From NCBI GenBank assembly GCA_949128115.1, contig OX421967.1:4950070-5014069 (forward strand): a stretch of DNA of 64,000 nt, written 5' to 3'. Below, piece after piece: positions 34,410 to 47,459 of this stretch. The translations under genes and the position numbers were made by a program. The DNA is from Anaspis maculata (taxonomy: Eukaryota; Arthropoda; Insecta; Coleoptera; Scraptiidae). Position 1 is the stretch's first letter. Each line of letters opens with the position of its first letter. The notes below the pieces were generated by a model. That model did not search any database. It was not told the origin of the DNA and saw only the letters and a list, made by a program, of their open reading frames with translations.

Positions 34410-35404
34410 GTCACGTGAGTTGAAGCCTGAAGTCACGTGGGTTGAAGCCTGAAGTCACGTGGGTTAAAACCTGAACTTTTTGGATAACAATTGTGTCTTT
34501 TCTTCTATATTTGTGTTCGTTCGTCAGATTTTGCGTTTGGAACAAGTAGCTGCCAACATCAAGAGTGGTGACCGATCGTTTTAGAAGTCACGTGGGTTGA
34601 AGCCTGAAGTCACGTGGGTTGGAGCCTGGAGTCACGTGGGTTCAAACCTGAACTTTTTGGATAACAATTGTGTCTTTTTTTCTATATTTGTGTTCGTTCG
34701 TCAGATGTTGCGTTTGGAAAGAGTAGCTGCCATCTTCAAAAGTGGTGACCGATCGTTTTCAAAGTCACGTGGGTTGAAGCCTGAAGTCACGTGGGTTGAA
34801 GCCTGAAGTCACGTGGATTGAAGCCTGAAGTCACGTGGGTTGAAGCCTGATGTCACGTGGGTTAAAACCTGAACTTTTTGGATAACAATTGTGTCTTTTC
34901 TTCTATATTTGTGTTCGTTCGTCAGATTTTGCGTTTGGAACAAGTAGCTGCCAACCTCAAAAGTGGTGACCGATCGTTTTAGATGTCACGTGGGTTGAAG
35001 CCTGAAGTCACGTGGGTTGGAGCCTGGAGTCACGTGGGTTCAAACCTGAACTTTTCGGATAACAATTGTGTCTTTTTTTCTATATTTGTGTTCGTTCGTC
35101 AGATGTTGCGTTTGGAAAGAGTAGCTGCCATCTTCAAAAGTGGTGACCGATCGTTTTAAAAGTCACGTGGGTTGAAGCCTGAAGTCACGTGGGTTGAAGC
35201 CTGAAGTCACGTGGGTTGAAGCCTGAAGTTACGTGGGTTAAAACCTGAACTTTTTGGATAACCAATGTGTCTTTTCTTCTATATTTGTGTTCGTTCGTCA
35301 GATGTTGCGTTTGGAAAGAGTAGCTGCCATCTTCAAAAGTGGTAACCGATCGTTTTAAAAGTCACGTGGGTTGAAGCCTGAAGTCACGTGGGTTGAAGCC
35401 TGAA

Positions 35405-35537
35405 GTCACGTGGGTTAAAACCTGAACTTTTTGGATAACAATTGTGTCTTTTCTTCTGTATTTGTGTTCGTTCGACAGATTTTGCGTTTGGAACAAGTAG
35501 CTGTCATCTTCAAAAGTGGTGACCGATCGTTTTAAAA
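35405..35537. repeat. Hybrid LONG brick, A front and B end, GACAG mark
   Basis: GGAACAAG followed by GTCATCTTC, with TTCGACAG and TTCTGTATT changes shared by 43080 and 52502. Confidence 0.91.
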
Positions 35538-35581
35538 GTCACGTGGGTTGAAGCCTGAAGTCACGTGGGTTGGAGCCTGAA

Positions 35582-35714
35582 GTCACGTGGGCTCAAACCT
35601 GAATTTTTTGGATAACAATTGTGTCTTTTTTTCTATTATTGTGTTCGTTCGTCAGATTTTGCGTTTGGAACAAGTAGCTGCCAACATCAAAAGTGGTGAC
35701 CGATCGTTTTGGAA
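35582..35714. repeat. TTATTG-marked A brick, site 4
   Basis: Same three marks, within superrepeat E copy 1. Confidence 0.93.
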
Positions 35715-37218
35715 GTCACGTGGGTTGAAGCCTGAAGTCACGTGGGTTGGAGCCTGGAGTCACGTGGGTTCAAACCTGAACTTTTTGGATAACAATTGTG
35801 TCTTTTTTTCTATATTTGTGTTCGTTCGTCAGATGTTGCGTTTGGAAAGAGTAGCTGCCATCTTCAAAAGTGGTGACCGATCGTTCTAAAAGTCACGTGG
35901 GTTGAAGCCTAAAGTCACGTGGGTTGAAGCCTGAAGTCACGTGGGTTGAAACCTGAACTTTTTGGATAACAATTGTGTCTTTTCTTCTATATTTGTGTTC
36001 GTTCGTCAGATTTTGCGTTTGAAACAAGTAGCTGCCAACCTCAAAAGTGGTGACCGATCGTTTCAAAAGTCACGTGGGTTGAAGCCTGAAGTCACGTGGG
36101 TTAAAGCCTGAAGTCACGTGGGTTAAAACCTGAACTTTTTGGATAACAATTGTGTCTTTTCTTCTATATTTGTGTTCGTTCGTAAGATTTTGCGTTTGGA
36201 ACAAGTAGCTGCCAACATCAAAAGTGGTGACCGATCGTTTTAGAAGTCACGTGGGTTGAAGCCTGAAGTCACGTGGGTTGGAGCCTGGAGTCACGTGGGT
36301 TCAAACCTGAACTTTTTGGATAACAATTGTGTCTTTTTTTCTATATTTGTGTTCGTTCGTCAGATGTTGCGTTTGGAAAGAGTAGCTGCCATCTTCAAAA
36401 GTGGTGACCGATCGTTTTAAAAGTCACGTGGGTTAAAACCTGAAGTCACGTGGGTTGAAGCCTGAAGTCACGTGGGTTAAAACCTGAACTTTTTGGATAA
36501 CAATTGTGTCTTTTCTTCTATATTTGTGTTCGTTCGTCAGATTTTGCGTTTGAAACAAGTAGCTGCCAACCTCAAAAGTGGTGACCGATCGTTTAAGATG
36601 TCACGTGGGTTGAAGCCTGAAGTCACGTGGGTTGGAGCCTGGAGTCACGTGGGTTCAAACCTGAACTTTTTGGATAACAATTGTGTCTTTTTTTCTATAT
36701 TTGTGTTCGTTCGTCAGATGTTGCGTTTGGAAAGAGTAGCTGCCATCTTCAAAAGTGGTGACCGATCGTTTTCAAAGTCACGTGGGTTGAAGCCTGAAGT
36801 CACGTGGGTGTAAGCCTGAAGTCACGTGGGTTGAAGCCTGAAGTCACGTGGGTTAAAACCTGAACTTTTTGGATAACAATTGTGTCTTTTCTTCTTTATT
36901 TGTGTTCGTTCGTCAGATTTTGCGTTTGGAACAAGTAGCTGCCAACCTCAAAAGTGGTGACCGATCGTTTTAGATGTCACGTGGGTTGAAGCCTGAAGTC
37001 ACGTGGGTTGGAGCCTGGAGTCACGTGGGTTCAAACCTGAACTTTTTGGATAACAATTGTGTCTTTTTTTCTATATTTGTGTTCGTTCGTCAGATGTTGC
37101 GTTTGGAAAGAGTAGCTGCCATCTTCAAAAGTGGTGACCGATCGTTTTCAAAGTCACGTGGGTTGAAGCCTGAAGTCACGTAGGTTGAAGCCTGAAGTCA
37201 CGTGGGTTGAAGCCTGAA

Positions 37219-38324
37219 GTCACGTGGGTTAAAATCTGAACTTTTTGGATAACAATTGTGTCTTTTCTTCTATATTTGTGTTCGTTCGTCAGATGTTGCG
37301 TTTGGAAAGAGTAGCTGCCATCTTCAAAAGTGGTGACTGATCGTTTCAAAAGTCACGTGGGTTGAAGCCTGAAGTCACGTGGGTTGAAGCCTGAAGTCAC
37401 GTGGGTTGAAGCCTGAAGTCACGTGGGTTAAAACCTGAACTTTTTGGATAACAATTGTGTCTTTTCTTCTATATTTGTGTTCGTTCGTAAGATTTTGCGT
37501 TTGGAACAAGTAGCTGCCAACATCAAAAGTGGTGACCGATCGTTTTAGAAGTCACGTGGGTTGAAGCCTGAAGTCACGTGGGTTGGAGCCTGGAGTCACG
37601 TGGGTTCAAACCTGAACTTTTTGGATAACAATTGTGTTTTTTTTTCTATATTTGTGTTCGTTCGTCAGATGTTGCGTTTGGGAAGAGTAGCTGCCATCTT
37701 CAAAAGTGGTGACCGATCGTTTTCAAATTCACGTGGGTTGAAGCCTGAAGTCACGTGTGTTGAAGCCTGAAGTCACGTGGGTTGAAGCCTGAAGTCACGT
37801 GGGTTAAAACCTGAACTTTTTGGATAACAATTGTGTCTTTTCTTCTATATTTGTGTTCGTTCGTCAGATTTTGCGTTTGAAACAAGTAGCTGCCAACCTC
37901 AAAAGTGGTGACCGATCGTTTTAGATGTCACGTGGGTTGAAGCCTGAAGTCACGTGGGTTGAAGCCTGAAGTCACGTGGGTTAAAACCTGAACTTTTTGG
38001 ATAACAATTGTGTCTTTTCTTCTATATTTGTGTTCGTTCGTCAGATTTTGCGTTTGGAACAAGTAGCTGCCAACATCAAAAGTGGTGACCGATCGTTTTA
38101 GAAGTCACGTGGGTTGAAGCCTGAAGTCACGTGGGTTGGAGCCTGGAGTCACGTGGGTTCAAACCTGAACTTTTTGGATAACAATTGTGTCTTTTTTTCT
38201 ATATTTGTGTTCGTTCGTCAGATGTTGCGTTTGGAAAGAGTAGCTGCCATCTTCAAAAGTGGTGACCGATCGTTTTCAAAGTCACGTGGGTTGAAGCCTG
38301 AAGTCACGTGGGTTGAAGCCTGAA
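37219..38324. repeat. G block, copy 2
   Basis: Offset 17,119-17,141 from copy 1. It carries TTTGGGAAGAG and the CAAATTCACG mark. A following SHORT brick reads GTCACGTGTG. Confidence 0.9.
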
Positions 38325-38457
38325 GTCACGTGGGTTGAAACCTGAACTTTTTGTATAACAATTGTGTCTTTTCTTCTATATTTGTGTTCGTTCGTCAGAT
38401 TTTGTGTTTGGAACGAGTAGCTGCCAACATCAAAAGTGGTGACCGATCGTTTTAGAA
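38325..38457. repeat. H-type A brick (TTTTTGTATAAC, TTTTGTGTTTGG)
   Basis: An A brick marked by GTATAAC for GGATAAC, TTTTGTGTTTGGAACGAG for TTTTGCGTTTGGAACAAG, and the opening TTGAAACC. Further copies begin at 38878, 46398, 48322, 55798, 56351, 58142 and 58695, and each is followed by a B brick opening GGCACGTGGG. GCG to GTG is a CpG transition. Confidence 0.9.
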
Positions 38458-38501
38458 GTCACGTGGGTTGAAGCCTGAAGTCACGTGGGTTGAAGCCTGG
38501 A

Positions 38502-38634
38502 GGCACGTGGGTTCAAACCTGATCTTTTTGGATAACAATTGTGTCTTTTTTTCTATATTTGTGTTCGTTCGTCAGATGTTGCGTTTGGAAAGAGTAGCTG
38601 CCAACATCAAAAGTGGTGACCGATCGTTTTAGAA
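38502..38634. repeat. Hybrid LONG brick, B front and A end
   Basis: B-type through GGAAAGAG, then A-type CAACATC and a TTTTAGAA tail: the reciprocal of the A/B hybrids, with the same switch zone. It opens GGCACGTGGG, damaging GTCACGTG but not CACGTG. Confidence 0.91.
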
Positions 38635-39563
38635 GTCACGTGGGTTGAAGTCTGAAGTCACGTGGGTTGGAGCCTGGAGTCACGTGGGTTCAAACCTGAA
38701 CTTTTTGGATAACAATTGTGTCTTTTTTTCTATATTTGTGTTCGTTCGTCAGATGTTGCGTTTGGAAAGAGTAGCTGCCATCTTCAAAAGTGGTGACCGA
38801 TCGTTTTCAAAGTCACGTGGGTTGAAGCCTGAAGTCACGTGGGTTGAAGCCTGAAGTCACGTGGGTTGAAGCCTGAAGTCACGTGGGTTGAAACCTGAAC
38901 TTTTTGTATAACAATTGTGTCTTTTCTTCTATATTTGTGTTCGTTCGTCAGATTTTGTGTTTGGAACGAGTAGCTGCCAACATCAAAAGTGGTGACCGAT
39001 CGTTTAAGAAGTCACGTGGGTTGAAGCCTGAAGTCACGTGGGTTGAAGCCTGGAGGCACGTGGGTTCAAACCTGATCTTTTTGGATAACAATTGTGTCTT
39101 TTTTTCTATATTTGTGTTCGTTCGTCAGATGTTGCGTTTGGAAAGAGTAGCTGCCATCTTCAAAAGTGGTGACCGATCGTTTTCAAAGTCACGTGGGTTG
39201 AAGCCTGAAGTCACGTGAGCTGAAGCCTGAAGTCACGTGGGTTGAAGCCTGAAGTCACGTGGGTTGAAACTTGAACTTTTTGGATAACAATTGTGTCTTT
39301 TCTTCTATATTTGTGTTCGTTCGTCAGATTTTGCGTTTGGAACAAGTAGCTGCCAACATCAAAAGTGGTGACCGATCGTTTTAGAAGTCACGTGGGTTGA
39401 AGCCTGAAGTCACGTGGGTTGGAGCCTGGAGTCACGTGGGTTCAAACCTGAACTTTTTGGATAACAATTGTGTCTTTTTTTCTATATTTGTGTTCGGTCG
39501 TCAGATGTTGCGTTTGGAAAGAGTAGCTGCCATCTTCAAAAGTGGTGACCGATCGTTTTCAAA

Positions 39564-39695
39564 GTCACGTGGGTTGAAGCCTGAAGTCACGTGGGTTGAA
39601 GCCTGAAGTCACGTGGGTTGAAGCCTGAAGTCACGTGGGTTGAAGCCTGAAGTCACGTGGGATGAAGCCTGAAGTCACGTGGGTTGAAGCCTGAA
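39564..39695. repeat. Run of six 22-bp SHORT bricks with GGATGAAG marker
   Basis: One brick reads GTGGGATGAAGCC. The same marker sits in short-brick runs near 19312, 32140, 49104 and 57685, which helps align superrepeat copies. Confidence 0.92.
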
Positions 39696-41597
39696 GTCAC
39701 GTGGGTTAAAACCTGAACTTTTTGGATAACAATTGTGTCTTTTCTTCTATATTTGTGTTCGTTCGTCAGATTTTGCGTTTGGAACAAGTAGCTGCCAACA
39801 TCAAAAGTGGTGACCGATCGTTTAAGAAGTTACGTGGGTTGAAGCCTGAAGTCACGTGGGTTGAAGCCTGAAGTCACGTGGGTTAAAACCTGAACTTTTG
39901 GGATAACAATTGTGTCTTTTCTTCTATATTTGTGTTCGTTCGTCAAATTTTGCGTTTGGAACAAGTAGCTCCCAACATCAAAAGTGGTGACCGATCGTTT
40001 TAGAAGTCACGTGGGTTGAAGCCTGAAGTCACGTGAGTTGGAGCCTGGAGTCACGTGGGTTCAAACCTGAACTTTTTGGATAACAATTGTGACTTTTTTT
40101 CTATATTTGTGTTCGTTCGTCAGATGTTGCGTTTGGAAAGAGTAGCTGCCATCTTCAAAAGTGGTGACCGATCGTTTTCAAAGTCACGTGGGTTGAAGCC
40201 TGAAGTCACGTGGGTTGAAGCCTGAAGTCACGTGGGTTGAAGCCTGAAGTCACGTGGGTTAAAACTTGAACTTTTTGGATAACAATTGTGTCTTTTCTTC
40301 TATATTTGTGTTCGTTCGTCAGATTTTGCGTTTGGAACAAGTAGCTGCCAACATCAAAAGTGGTGACCGATCGTTTTAGAAGTCACGTGGGTTGAAGCCT
40401 GAAGTCACGTGGGTTGGAGCCTGGAGTCACGTGGGTTCAAACCTGAACTTTTTGGATAACAATTGTGTTTTTCTTTCTATATTTGTGTTCGTTCGTCAGA
40501 TGTTGCGTATGGAAAGAGTAGCTGCCATCTTCAAAAGTGGTGACCGATCGTTTTCAAAGTCACGTGGGTTGAAGCCTGAAGTCACGTGGGTTGGAGCCTG
40601 AAGTCACGTGGGTTAAAACCTGAACTTTTTGGATAACAATTGTGTCTTTTCTTCTATATTTGTGTTCGTTCGTCAGATTTTGCGTTTGGAACAAGTAGCT
40701 GCCAACATCAAAAGTGGTGACCGATCGTCTTAGAAGTCACGTGGGTTGAAGCCTGAAGTCACGTGAGTTGGAGCCTGGAGTCACGTGGGTTCAAACCTGA
40801 ACTTTTTGGATAACAATTGTGTCTTTTTTTCTATATTTGTGTTCGTTCGTCAGATGTTGCGTTTGGAAAGAGTAGCTGCCATCTTCAAAAGTGGTGACCG
40901 ATCGTTTTCAAAGTCACGTGGGTTGAAGCCTGATGTCACGTGGGTTGAAGCCTGAAGTCACGTGGGTTGAAGCCTGAAGTCACGTGGGTTAAAACTTGAA
41001 CTTTTTGGATAACAATTGTGTCTTTTCTTCTATATTTGTGTTCGTTCGTCAGATGTTGCGTTTGGAAAGAGTAGCTGCCATCTTCAAAAGTGGTGACCGA
41101 TCGTTTTCAAAGTCACGTGGATTGAAGCCTGAAGTCACGTGGGTTGAAGCCTGAAGTCACGTGGGTTGAAGCCTGAAGTCACGTGGGTTAAAACTTGAAC
41201 TTTTTGGATAACAATTGTGTCTTTTCTTCTATATTTGTGTTCGTTCGTCAGATTTTGCGTTTGGAACAAGTAGCTGCCAACATCAAAAGTGGTGACCGAT
41301 CGTTTTAGAAGTCACGTGGGTTGAAGCCTGAAGTCACGTGGGTTGGAGCCTGGAGTCACGTGGGTTCAAACCTGAACTTTTTGGATAACAATTGTGTCTT
41401 TTTTTCTATATTTGTGTTCGGTCGTCAGATGTTGCGTTTGGAAAGAGTAGCTGCCATCTTCAAAAGTGGTGACCGATCATTTTCAAAGTCACGTGGGTTG
41501 AAGCCTGAAGTCACGTGGGTTGAAGCCTGAAGTCACGTGGGTTGAAGCCTGAAGTCACGTGGGTTGAAGCCTGAAGTCACGTGGGTTGAAGCCTGAA

Positions 41598-42084
41598 GTC
41601 ACGTGGGTTAAAACCTGAACTTTTTGGATAACAATTGTGTCTTTTCTTCTATATTTGTGTTCGTTCGTCAGATTTTGCGTCTGGAACAAGTAGCTGCCAA
41701 CATCAAAAGTGGTGACCGATCGTTTAAGAAGTTACGTGGGTTGAAGCCTGAAGTCACGTGGGTTGGAGCCTGGAGTCACGTGGGTTCAAACCTGAACTTT
41801 TTGGATAACAATTGTGTCTTTTCTTCTATATTTGTGTTCGTTCGTCAGATTTTGCGTTTGGAACAAGTAGCTGCCAACATCAAAAGTGGTGACCGATCGT
41901 TTAAGAAGTTACGTGGGTTGAAGCCTGAAGTCACGTGGGTTGGAGCCTGGAGTCACGTGGGTTCAAACCTGAACTTTTTGGATAACAATTGTGTCTTTTT
42001 TTCTATATTTGTGTTCGTTCGTCAGATGTTGCGTTTGGAAAGAGTAGCTGCCATCTTCAAAAGTGGTGACCGATCGTTTTCAAA
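41598..42084. repeat. A-A-B trimer, GTTACGTGGG variant
   Basis: Superrepeat E copy 2 version, offset 7,675 from copy 1, with GCGTCTGGAAC retained. Confidence 0.92.
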
Positions 42085-43079
42085 GTCACGTGAGTTGAAG
42101 CCTGAAGTCACGTGGGTTGAAGCCTGAAGTCACGTGGGTTAAAACCTGAACTTTTTGGATAACAATTGTGTCTTTTCTTCTATATTTGTGTTCGTTCGTC
42201 AGATTTTGCGTTTGGAACAAGTAGCTGCCAACATCAAGAGTGGTGACCGATCGTTTTAGAAGTCACGTGGGTTGAAGCCTGAAGTCACGTGGGTTGGAGC
42301 CTGGAGTCACGTGGGTTCAAACCTGAACTTTTTGGATAACAATTGTGTCTTTTTTTCTATATTTGTGTTCGTTCGTCAGATGTTGCGTTTGGAAAGAGTA
42401 GCTGCCATCTTCAAAAGTGGTGACCGATCGTTTTCAAAGTCACGTGGGTTGAAGCCTGAAGTCACGTGGGTTGAAGCCTGAAGTCACGTGGATTGAAGCC
42501 TGAAGTCACGTGGGTTGAAGCCTGAAGTCACGTGGGTTAAAACCTGAACTTTTTGGATAACAATTGTGTCTTTTCTTCTATATTTGTGTTCGTTCGTCAG
42601 ATTTTGCGTTTGGAACAAGTAGCTGCCAACCTCAAAAGTGGTGACCGATCGTTTTAGATGTCACGTGGGTTGAAGCCTGAAGTCACGTGGGTTGGAGCCT
42701 GGAGTCACGTGGGTTCAAACCTGAACTTTTCGGATAACAATTGTGTCTTTTTTTCTATATTTGTGTTCGTTCGTCAGATGTTGCGTTTGGAAAGAGTAGC
42801 TGCCATCTTCAAAAGTGGTGACCGATCGTTTTAAAAGTCACGTGGTTTGAAGCCTGAAGTCACGTGGGTTGAAGCCTGAAGTCACGTGGGTTGAAGCCTG
42901 AAGTTACGTGGGTTAAAACCTGAACTTTTTGGATAACCAATGTGTCTTTTCTTCTATATTTGTGTTCGTTCGTCAGATGTTGCGTTTGGAAAGAGTAGCT
43001 GCCATCTTCAAAAGTGGTAACCGATCGTTTTAAAAGTCACGTGGGTTGAAGCCTGAAGTCACGTGGGTTGAAGCCTGAA

Positions 43080-43212
43080 GTCACGTGGGTTAAAACCTGA
43101 ACTTTTTGGATAACAATTGTGTCTTTTCTTCTGTATTTGTGTTCGTTCGACAGATTTTGCGTTTGGAACAAGTAGCTGTCATCTTCAAAAGTGGTGACCG
43201 ATCGTTTCAAAA
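43080..43212. repeat. Hybrid LONG brick, A front and B end, GACAG mark
   Basis: Copy of 35405-35537 in superrepeat E2; its tail is TTTCAAAA instead of TTTTAAAA. Confidence 0.91.
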
Positions 43213-43256
43213 GTCACGTGGGTTGAAGCCTGAAGTCACGTGGGTTGGAGCCTGAG

Positions 43257-43389
43257 GTCACGTGGGCTCAAACCTGAATTTTTTGGATAACAATTGTGTC
43301 TTTTTTTCTATTATTGTGTTCGTTCGTCAGATTTTGCGTTTGGAACAAGTAGCTGCCAACATCAAAAGTGGTGACCGATCGTTTTGGAA
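43257..43389. repeat. TTATTG-marked A brick, site 5
   Basis: Same three marks, 7,675 bp after site 4. The preceding SHORT brick reads GCCTGAG. Confidence 0.93.
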
Positions 43390-45269
43390 GTCACGTGGGT
43401 TGAAGCCTGAAGTCACGTGGGTTGGAGCCTGGAGTCACGTGGGTTCAAACCTGAACTTTTTGGATAACAATTGTGTCTTTTTTTCTATATTTGTGTTCGT
43501 TCGTCAGATGTTGCGTTTGGAAAGAGTAGCTGCCATCTTCAAAAGTGGTGACCGATCGTTCTAAAAGTCACGTGGGTTGAAGCCTAAAGTCACGTGGGTT
43601 GAAGCCTGAAGTCACGTGGGTTGAAACCTGAACTTTTTGGATAACAATTGTGTCTTTTCTTCTATATTTGTGTTCGTTCGTCAGATTTTGCGTTTGAAAC
43701 AAGTAGCTGCCAACCTCAAAAGTGGTGACCGATCGTTTTAGATGTCACGTGGGTTGAAGCCTGAAGTCACGTGGGTTGGAGCCTGGAGTCACGTGGGTTC
43801 AAACCTGAACTTTTTGGATAACAATTGTGTCTTTTTTTCTATATTTGTGTTCGTTCGTCAGATGTTGCGTTTGGAAAGAGTAGCTGCCATCTTCAAAAGT
43901 GGTGACCGATCGTTTCAAAAGTCACGTGGGTTGAAGCCTGAAGTCACGTGGGTTGAAGCCTGAAGTCACGTGGGTTGAAGCCTGAAGTCACGTGGGTTAA
44001 AACCTGAACTTTTTGGATAACAATTGTGTCTTTTCTTCTATATTTGTGTTCGTTCGTCAGATGTTGCGTTTGGAAAGAGTAGCTGCCATCTTCAAAAGTG
44101 GTGACCGATCGTTTCAAAAGTCACGTGGGTTGAAGCCTGAAGTCACGTGGGTTAAAGCCTGAAGTCACGTGGGTTAAAACCTGAACTTTTTGGATAACAA
44201 TTGTGTCTTTTCTTCTATATTTGTGTTCGTTCGTAAGATTTTGCGTTTGGAACAAGTAGCTGCCAACATCAAAAGTGGTGACCGATCGTTTTAGAAGTCA
44301 CGTGGGTTGAAGCCTTAAGTCACGTGGGTTGGAGCCTGGAGTCACGTGGGTTCAAACCTGAGCTTTTTGGATAACAATTGTGTCTTTTTTTCTATATTTG
44401 TGTTCGTTCGTCAGATGTTGCGTTTGGAAAGAGTAGCTGCCATCTTCAAAAGTGGTGACCGATCGTTTTGAAAGTCACGTGGGTTGAAACCTGAAGTCAC
44501 GTGGGTTGAAGCCTGAAGTCACGTGGGTTAAAACCTGAACTTTTTGGATAACAATTGTGTCTTTTCTTCTATATTTGTGTTCGTTCGTCAGATTTTGCGT
44601 TTGAAACAAGTAGCTGCCAACCTCAAAAGTGGTGACCGATCGTTTAAGATGTCACGTGGGTTGAAGCCTGAAGTCACGTGGGTTGGAGCCTGGAGTCACG
44701 TGGGTTCAAACCTGAACTTTTTGGATAACAATTGTGTCTTTTTTTCTATATTTGTGTTCGTTCGTCAGATGTTGCGTTTGGAAAGAGTAGCTGCCATCTT
44801 CAAAAGTGGTGACCGATCGTTTTCAAAGTCACGTGGGTTGAAGCCTGAAGTCACGTGGGTGTAAGCCTGAAGTCACGTGGGTTGAAGCCTGAAGTCACGT
44901 GGGTTAAAACCTGAACTTTTTGGATAACAATTGTGTCTTTTCTTCTATATTTGTGTTCGTTCGTCAGATTTTGCGTTTGGAACAAGTAGCTGCCAACCTC
45001 AAAAGTGGTGACCGATCGTTTTAGATGTCACGTGGGTTAAAGCCTGAAGTCACGTGGGTTGGAGCCTGGAGTCACGTGGGTTCAAACCTGAACTTTTTGG
45101 ATAACAATTGTGTCTTTTTTTCTATATTTGTGTTCGTTCGTCAGATGTTGCGTTTGGAAAGAGTAGCTGCCATCTTCAAAAGTGGTGACCGATCGTTTTC
45201 AAAGTCACGTGGGTTGAAGCCTGAAGTCACGTAGGTTGAAGCCTGAAGTCACGTGGGTTGAAGCCTGAA

Positions 45270-46375
45270 GTCACGTGGGTTAAAACCTGAACTTTTTGGA
45301 TAACAATTGTGTCTTTTCTTCTATATTTGTGTTCGTTCGTCAGATGTTGCGTTTGGAAAGAGTAGCTGCCATCTTCAAAAGTGGTGACTGATCGTTTCAA
45401 AAGTCACGTGGGTTGAAGCCTGAAGTCACGTGGGTTGAAGCCTGAAGTCACGTGGGTTGAAGCCTGAAGTCACGTGGGTTAAAACCTGAACTTTTTGGAT
45501 AACAATTGTGTCTTTTCTTCTATATTTGTGTTCGTTCGTAAGATTTTGCGTTTGGAACAAGTAGCTGCCAACATCAAAAGTGGTGACCGATCGTTTTAGA
45601 AGTCACGTGGGTTGAAGCCTGAAGTCACGTGGGTTGGAGCCTGGAGTCACGTGGGTTCAAACCTGAACTTTTTGGATAACAATTGTGTTTTTTTTTCTAT
45701 ATTTGTGTTCGTTCGTCAGATGTTGCGTTTGGGAAGAGTAGCTGCCATCTTCAAAAGTGGTGACCGATCGTTTTCAAATTCACGTGGGTTGAAGCCTGAA
45801 GTCACGTGGGTTGAAGCCTGAAGTCACGTGGGTTGAAGCCTGAAGTCACGTGGGTTAAAACCTGAACTTTTTGGATAACAATTGTGTCTTTTCTTCTATA
45901 TTTGTGTTCGTTCGTCAGATTTTGCGTTTGAAACAAGTAGCTGCCAACCTCAAAAGTGGTGACCGATCGTTTTAGATGTCACGTGGGTTGAAGCCTGAAG
46001 TCACGTGGGTTGAAGCCTGAAGTCACGTGGGTTAAAACCTGAACTTTTTGGATAACAATTGTGTCTTTTCTTCTATATTTGTGTTCGTTCGTCAGATTTT
46101 GCGTTTGGAACAAGTAGCTGCCAACATCAAAAGTGGTGACCGATCGTTTTAGAAGTCACGTGGGTTGAAGCCTGAAGTCACGTGGGTTGGAGCCTGGAGT
46201 CACGTGGGTTCAAACCTGAACTTTTTGGATAACAATTGTGTCTTTTTTTCTATATTTGTGTTCGTTCGTCAGATGTTGCGTTTGGAAAGAGTAGCTGCCA
46301 TCTTCAAAAGTGGTGACCGATCGTTTTCAAAGTCACGTGGGTTGAAGCCTGAAGTCACGTGGGTTGAAGCCTGAA
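45270..46375. repeat. G block, copy 3
   Basis: Exactly 8,051 bp from copy 2 (43 LONG + 106 SHORT), with the same marks. Confidence 0.9.
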
Positions 46376-46950
46376 GTCACGTGGGTTGAAGCCTGAAGTC
46401 ACGTGGGTTGAAACCTGAACTTTTTGTATAACAATTGTGTCTTTTCTTCTATATTTGTGTTCGTTCGTCAGATTTTGTGTTTGGAACGAGTAGCTGCCAA
46501 CATCAAAAGTGGTGACCGATCGTTTTAGAAGTCACGTGGGTTGAAGCCTGAAGTCACGTGGGTTGAAGCCTGGAGGCACGTGGGTTCAAACCTGATCTTT
46601 TTGGATAACAATTGTGTCTTTTTTTCTATATTTGTGTTCGTTCGTCAGATGTTGCGTTTGGAAAGAGTAGCTGCCATCTTCAAAAGTGGTGACCGATCGT
46701 TTTCAAAGTCACGTGGGTTGAAGCCTGAAGTCACGTGAGTTGAAGCCTGAAGTCACGTGGGTTGAAGCCTGAAGTCACGTGGGTTAAAACTTGAACTTTT
46801 TGGATAACAATTGTGTCTTTTCTTCTATATTTGTGTTCGTTCGTCAGATTTTGCGTTTGGAACAAGTAGCTGCCAACATCAAAAGTGGTGACCGATCGTT
46901 TTAGAAGTCACGTGGGTTGAAGCCTGAAGTCACGTGGGTTGAAGCCTGGA

Positions 46951-47083
46951 GGCACGTGGGTTCAAACCTGATCTTTTTGGATAACAATTGTGTCTTTTTT
47001 TCTATATTTGTGTTCGTTCGTCAGATGTTGCGTTTGGAAAGAGTAGCTGCCAACATCAAAAGTGGTGACCGATCGTTTTAGAA
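46951..47083. repeat. Hybrid LONG brick, B front and A end
   Basis: Same as 38502-38634. It lies in the locally expanded part of superrepeat E2. Confidence 0.91.
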
Positions 47084-47326
47084 GTCACGTGGGTTGAAGC
47101 CTGAAGTCACGTGGGTTGGAGCCTGGAGTCACGTGGGTTGAAGCCTGAAGTCACGTGGGTTAAAACCTGAACTTTTTGGATAACAATTGTGTCTTTTCTT
47201 CTATATTTGTGTTCGTTCGTCAGATTTTGCGTTTGGAACAAGTAGCTGCCAACATCAAAAGTGGTGACCGATCGTTTTAGAAGTCACGTGGGTTGAAGCC
47301 TGAAGTCACGTGGGTTGAAGCCTGGA

Positions 47327-47459
47327 GGCACGTGGGTTCAAACCTGATCTTTTTGGATAACAATTGTGTCTTTTTTTCTATATTTGTGTTCGTTCGTCAG
47401 ATGTTGCGTTTGGAAAGAGTAGCTGCCAACATCAAAAGTGGTGACCGATCGTTTTAGAA
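47327..47459. repeat. Hybrid LONG brick, B front and A end
   Basis: Second hybrid in the expansion, 376 bp after 46951. Confidence 0.91.

Larger units (their letters stand above)
34861..36400. repeat. C block, copy in superrepeat E1
   Basis: Contains CTTTTCGGATAAC, GGATAACCAATG, GTGGTAACCG and the TTATTG brick in the same order as 8660-10600 (offset 26,186). A whole dimer (376 bp) is missing after 36060 compared with the copies at 43.7 and 53.2 kb. Confidence 0.9.
32449..39968. repeat. Superrepeat E, copy 1 (7,520 bp)
   Basis: Phased on the CTCCCAACATC marker. Shared marks with copies 2 and 3 include GTGACTTTTTTTC, GCGTATGGAAAG (32987), GATCATTTTC (33801), GCGTCTGGAAC (34003), AAGAGTGGTG (34561), CTTTTCGGATAAC (35052), GGATAACCAATG (35262), the TTATTG brick (35582), GTGTAAGCC (36808) and GGAGGCACG. 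It is shorter than copy 2 by a 155-bp loss near 33.09 kb (1 LONG + 1 SHORT), a 376-bp loss near 36.06 kb (one dimer), and lack of a 1,393-bp expansion near 38.6 kb. Confidence 0.92.
42530..44480. repeat. C block, copy in superrepeat E2
   Basis: Collinear with 8660-10600 at a constant offset of 33,861, so no brick has been gained or lost between two copies lying more than 30 kb apart. Confidence 0.9.
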
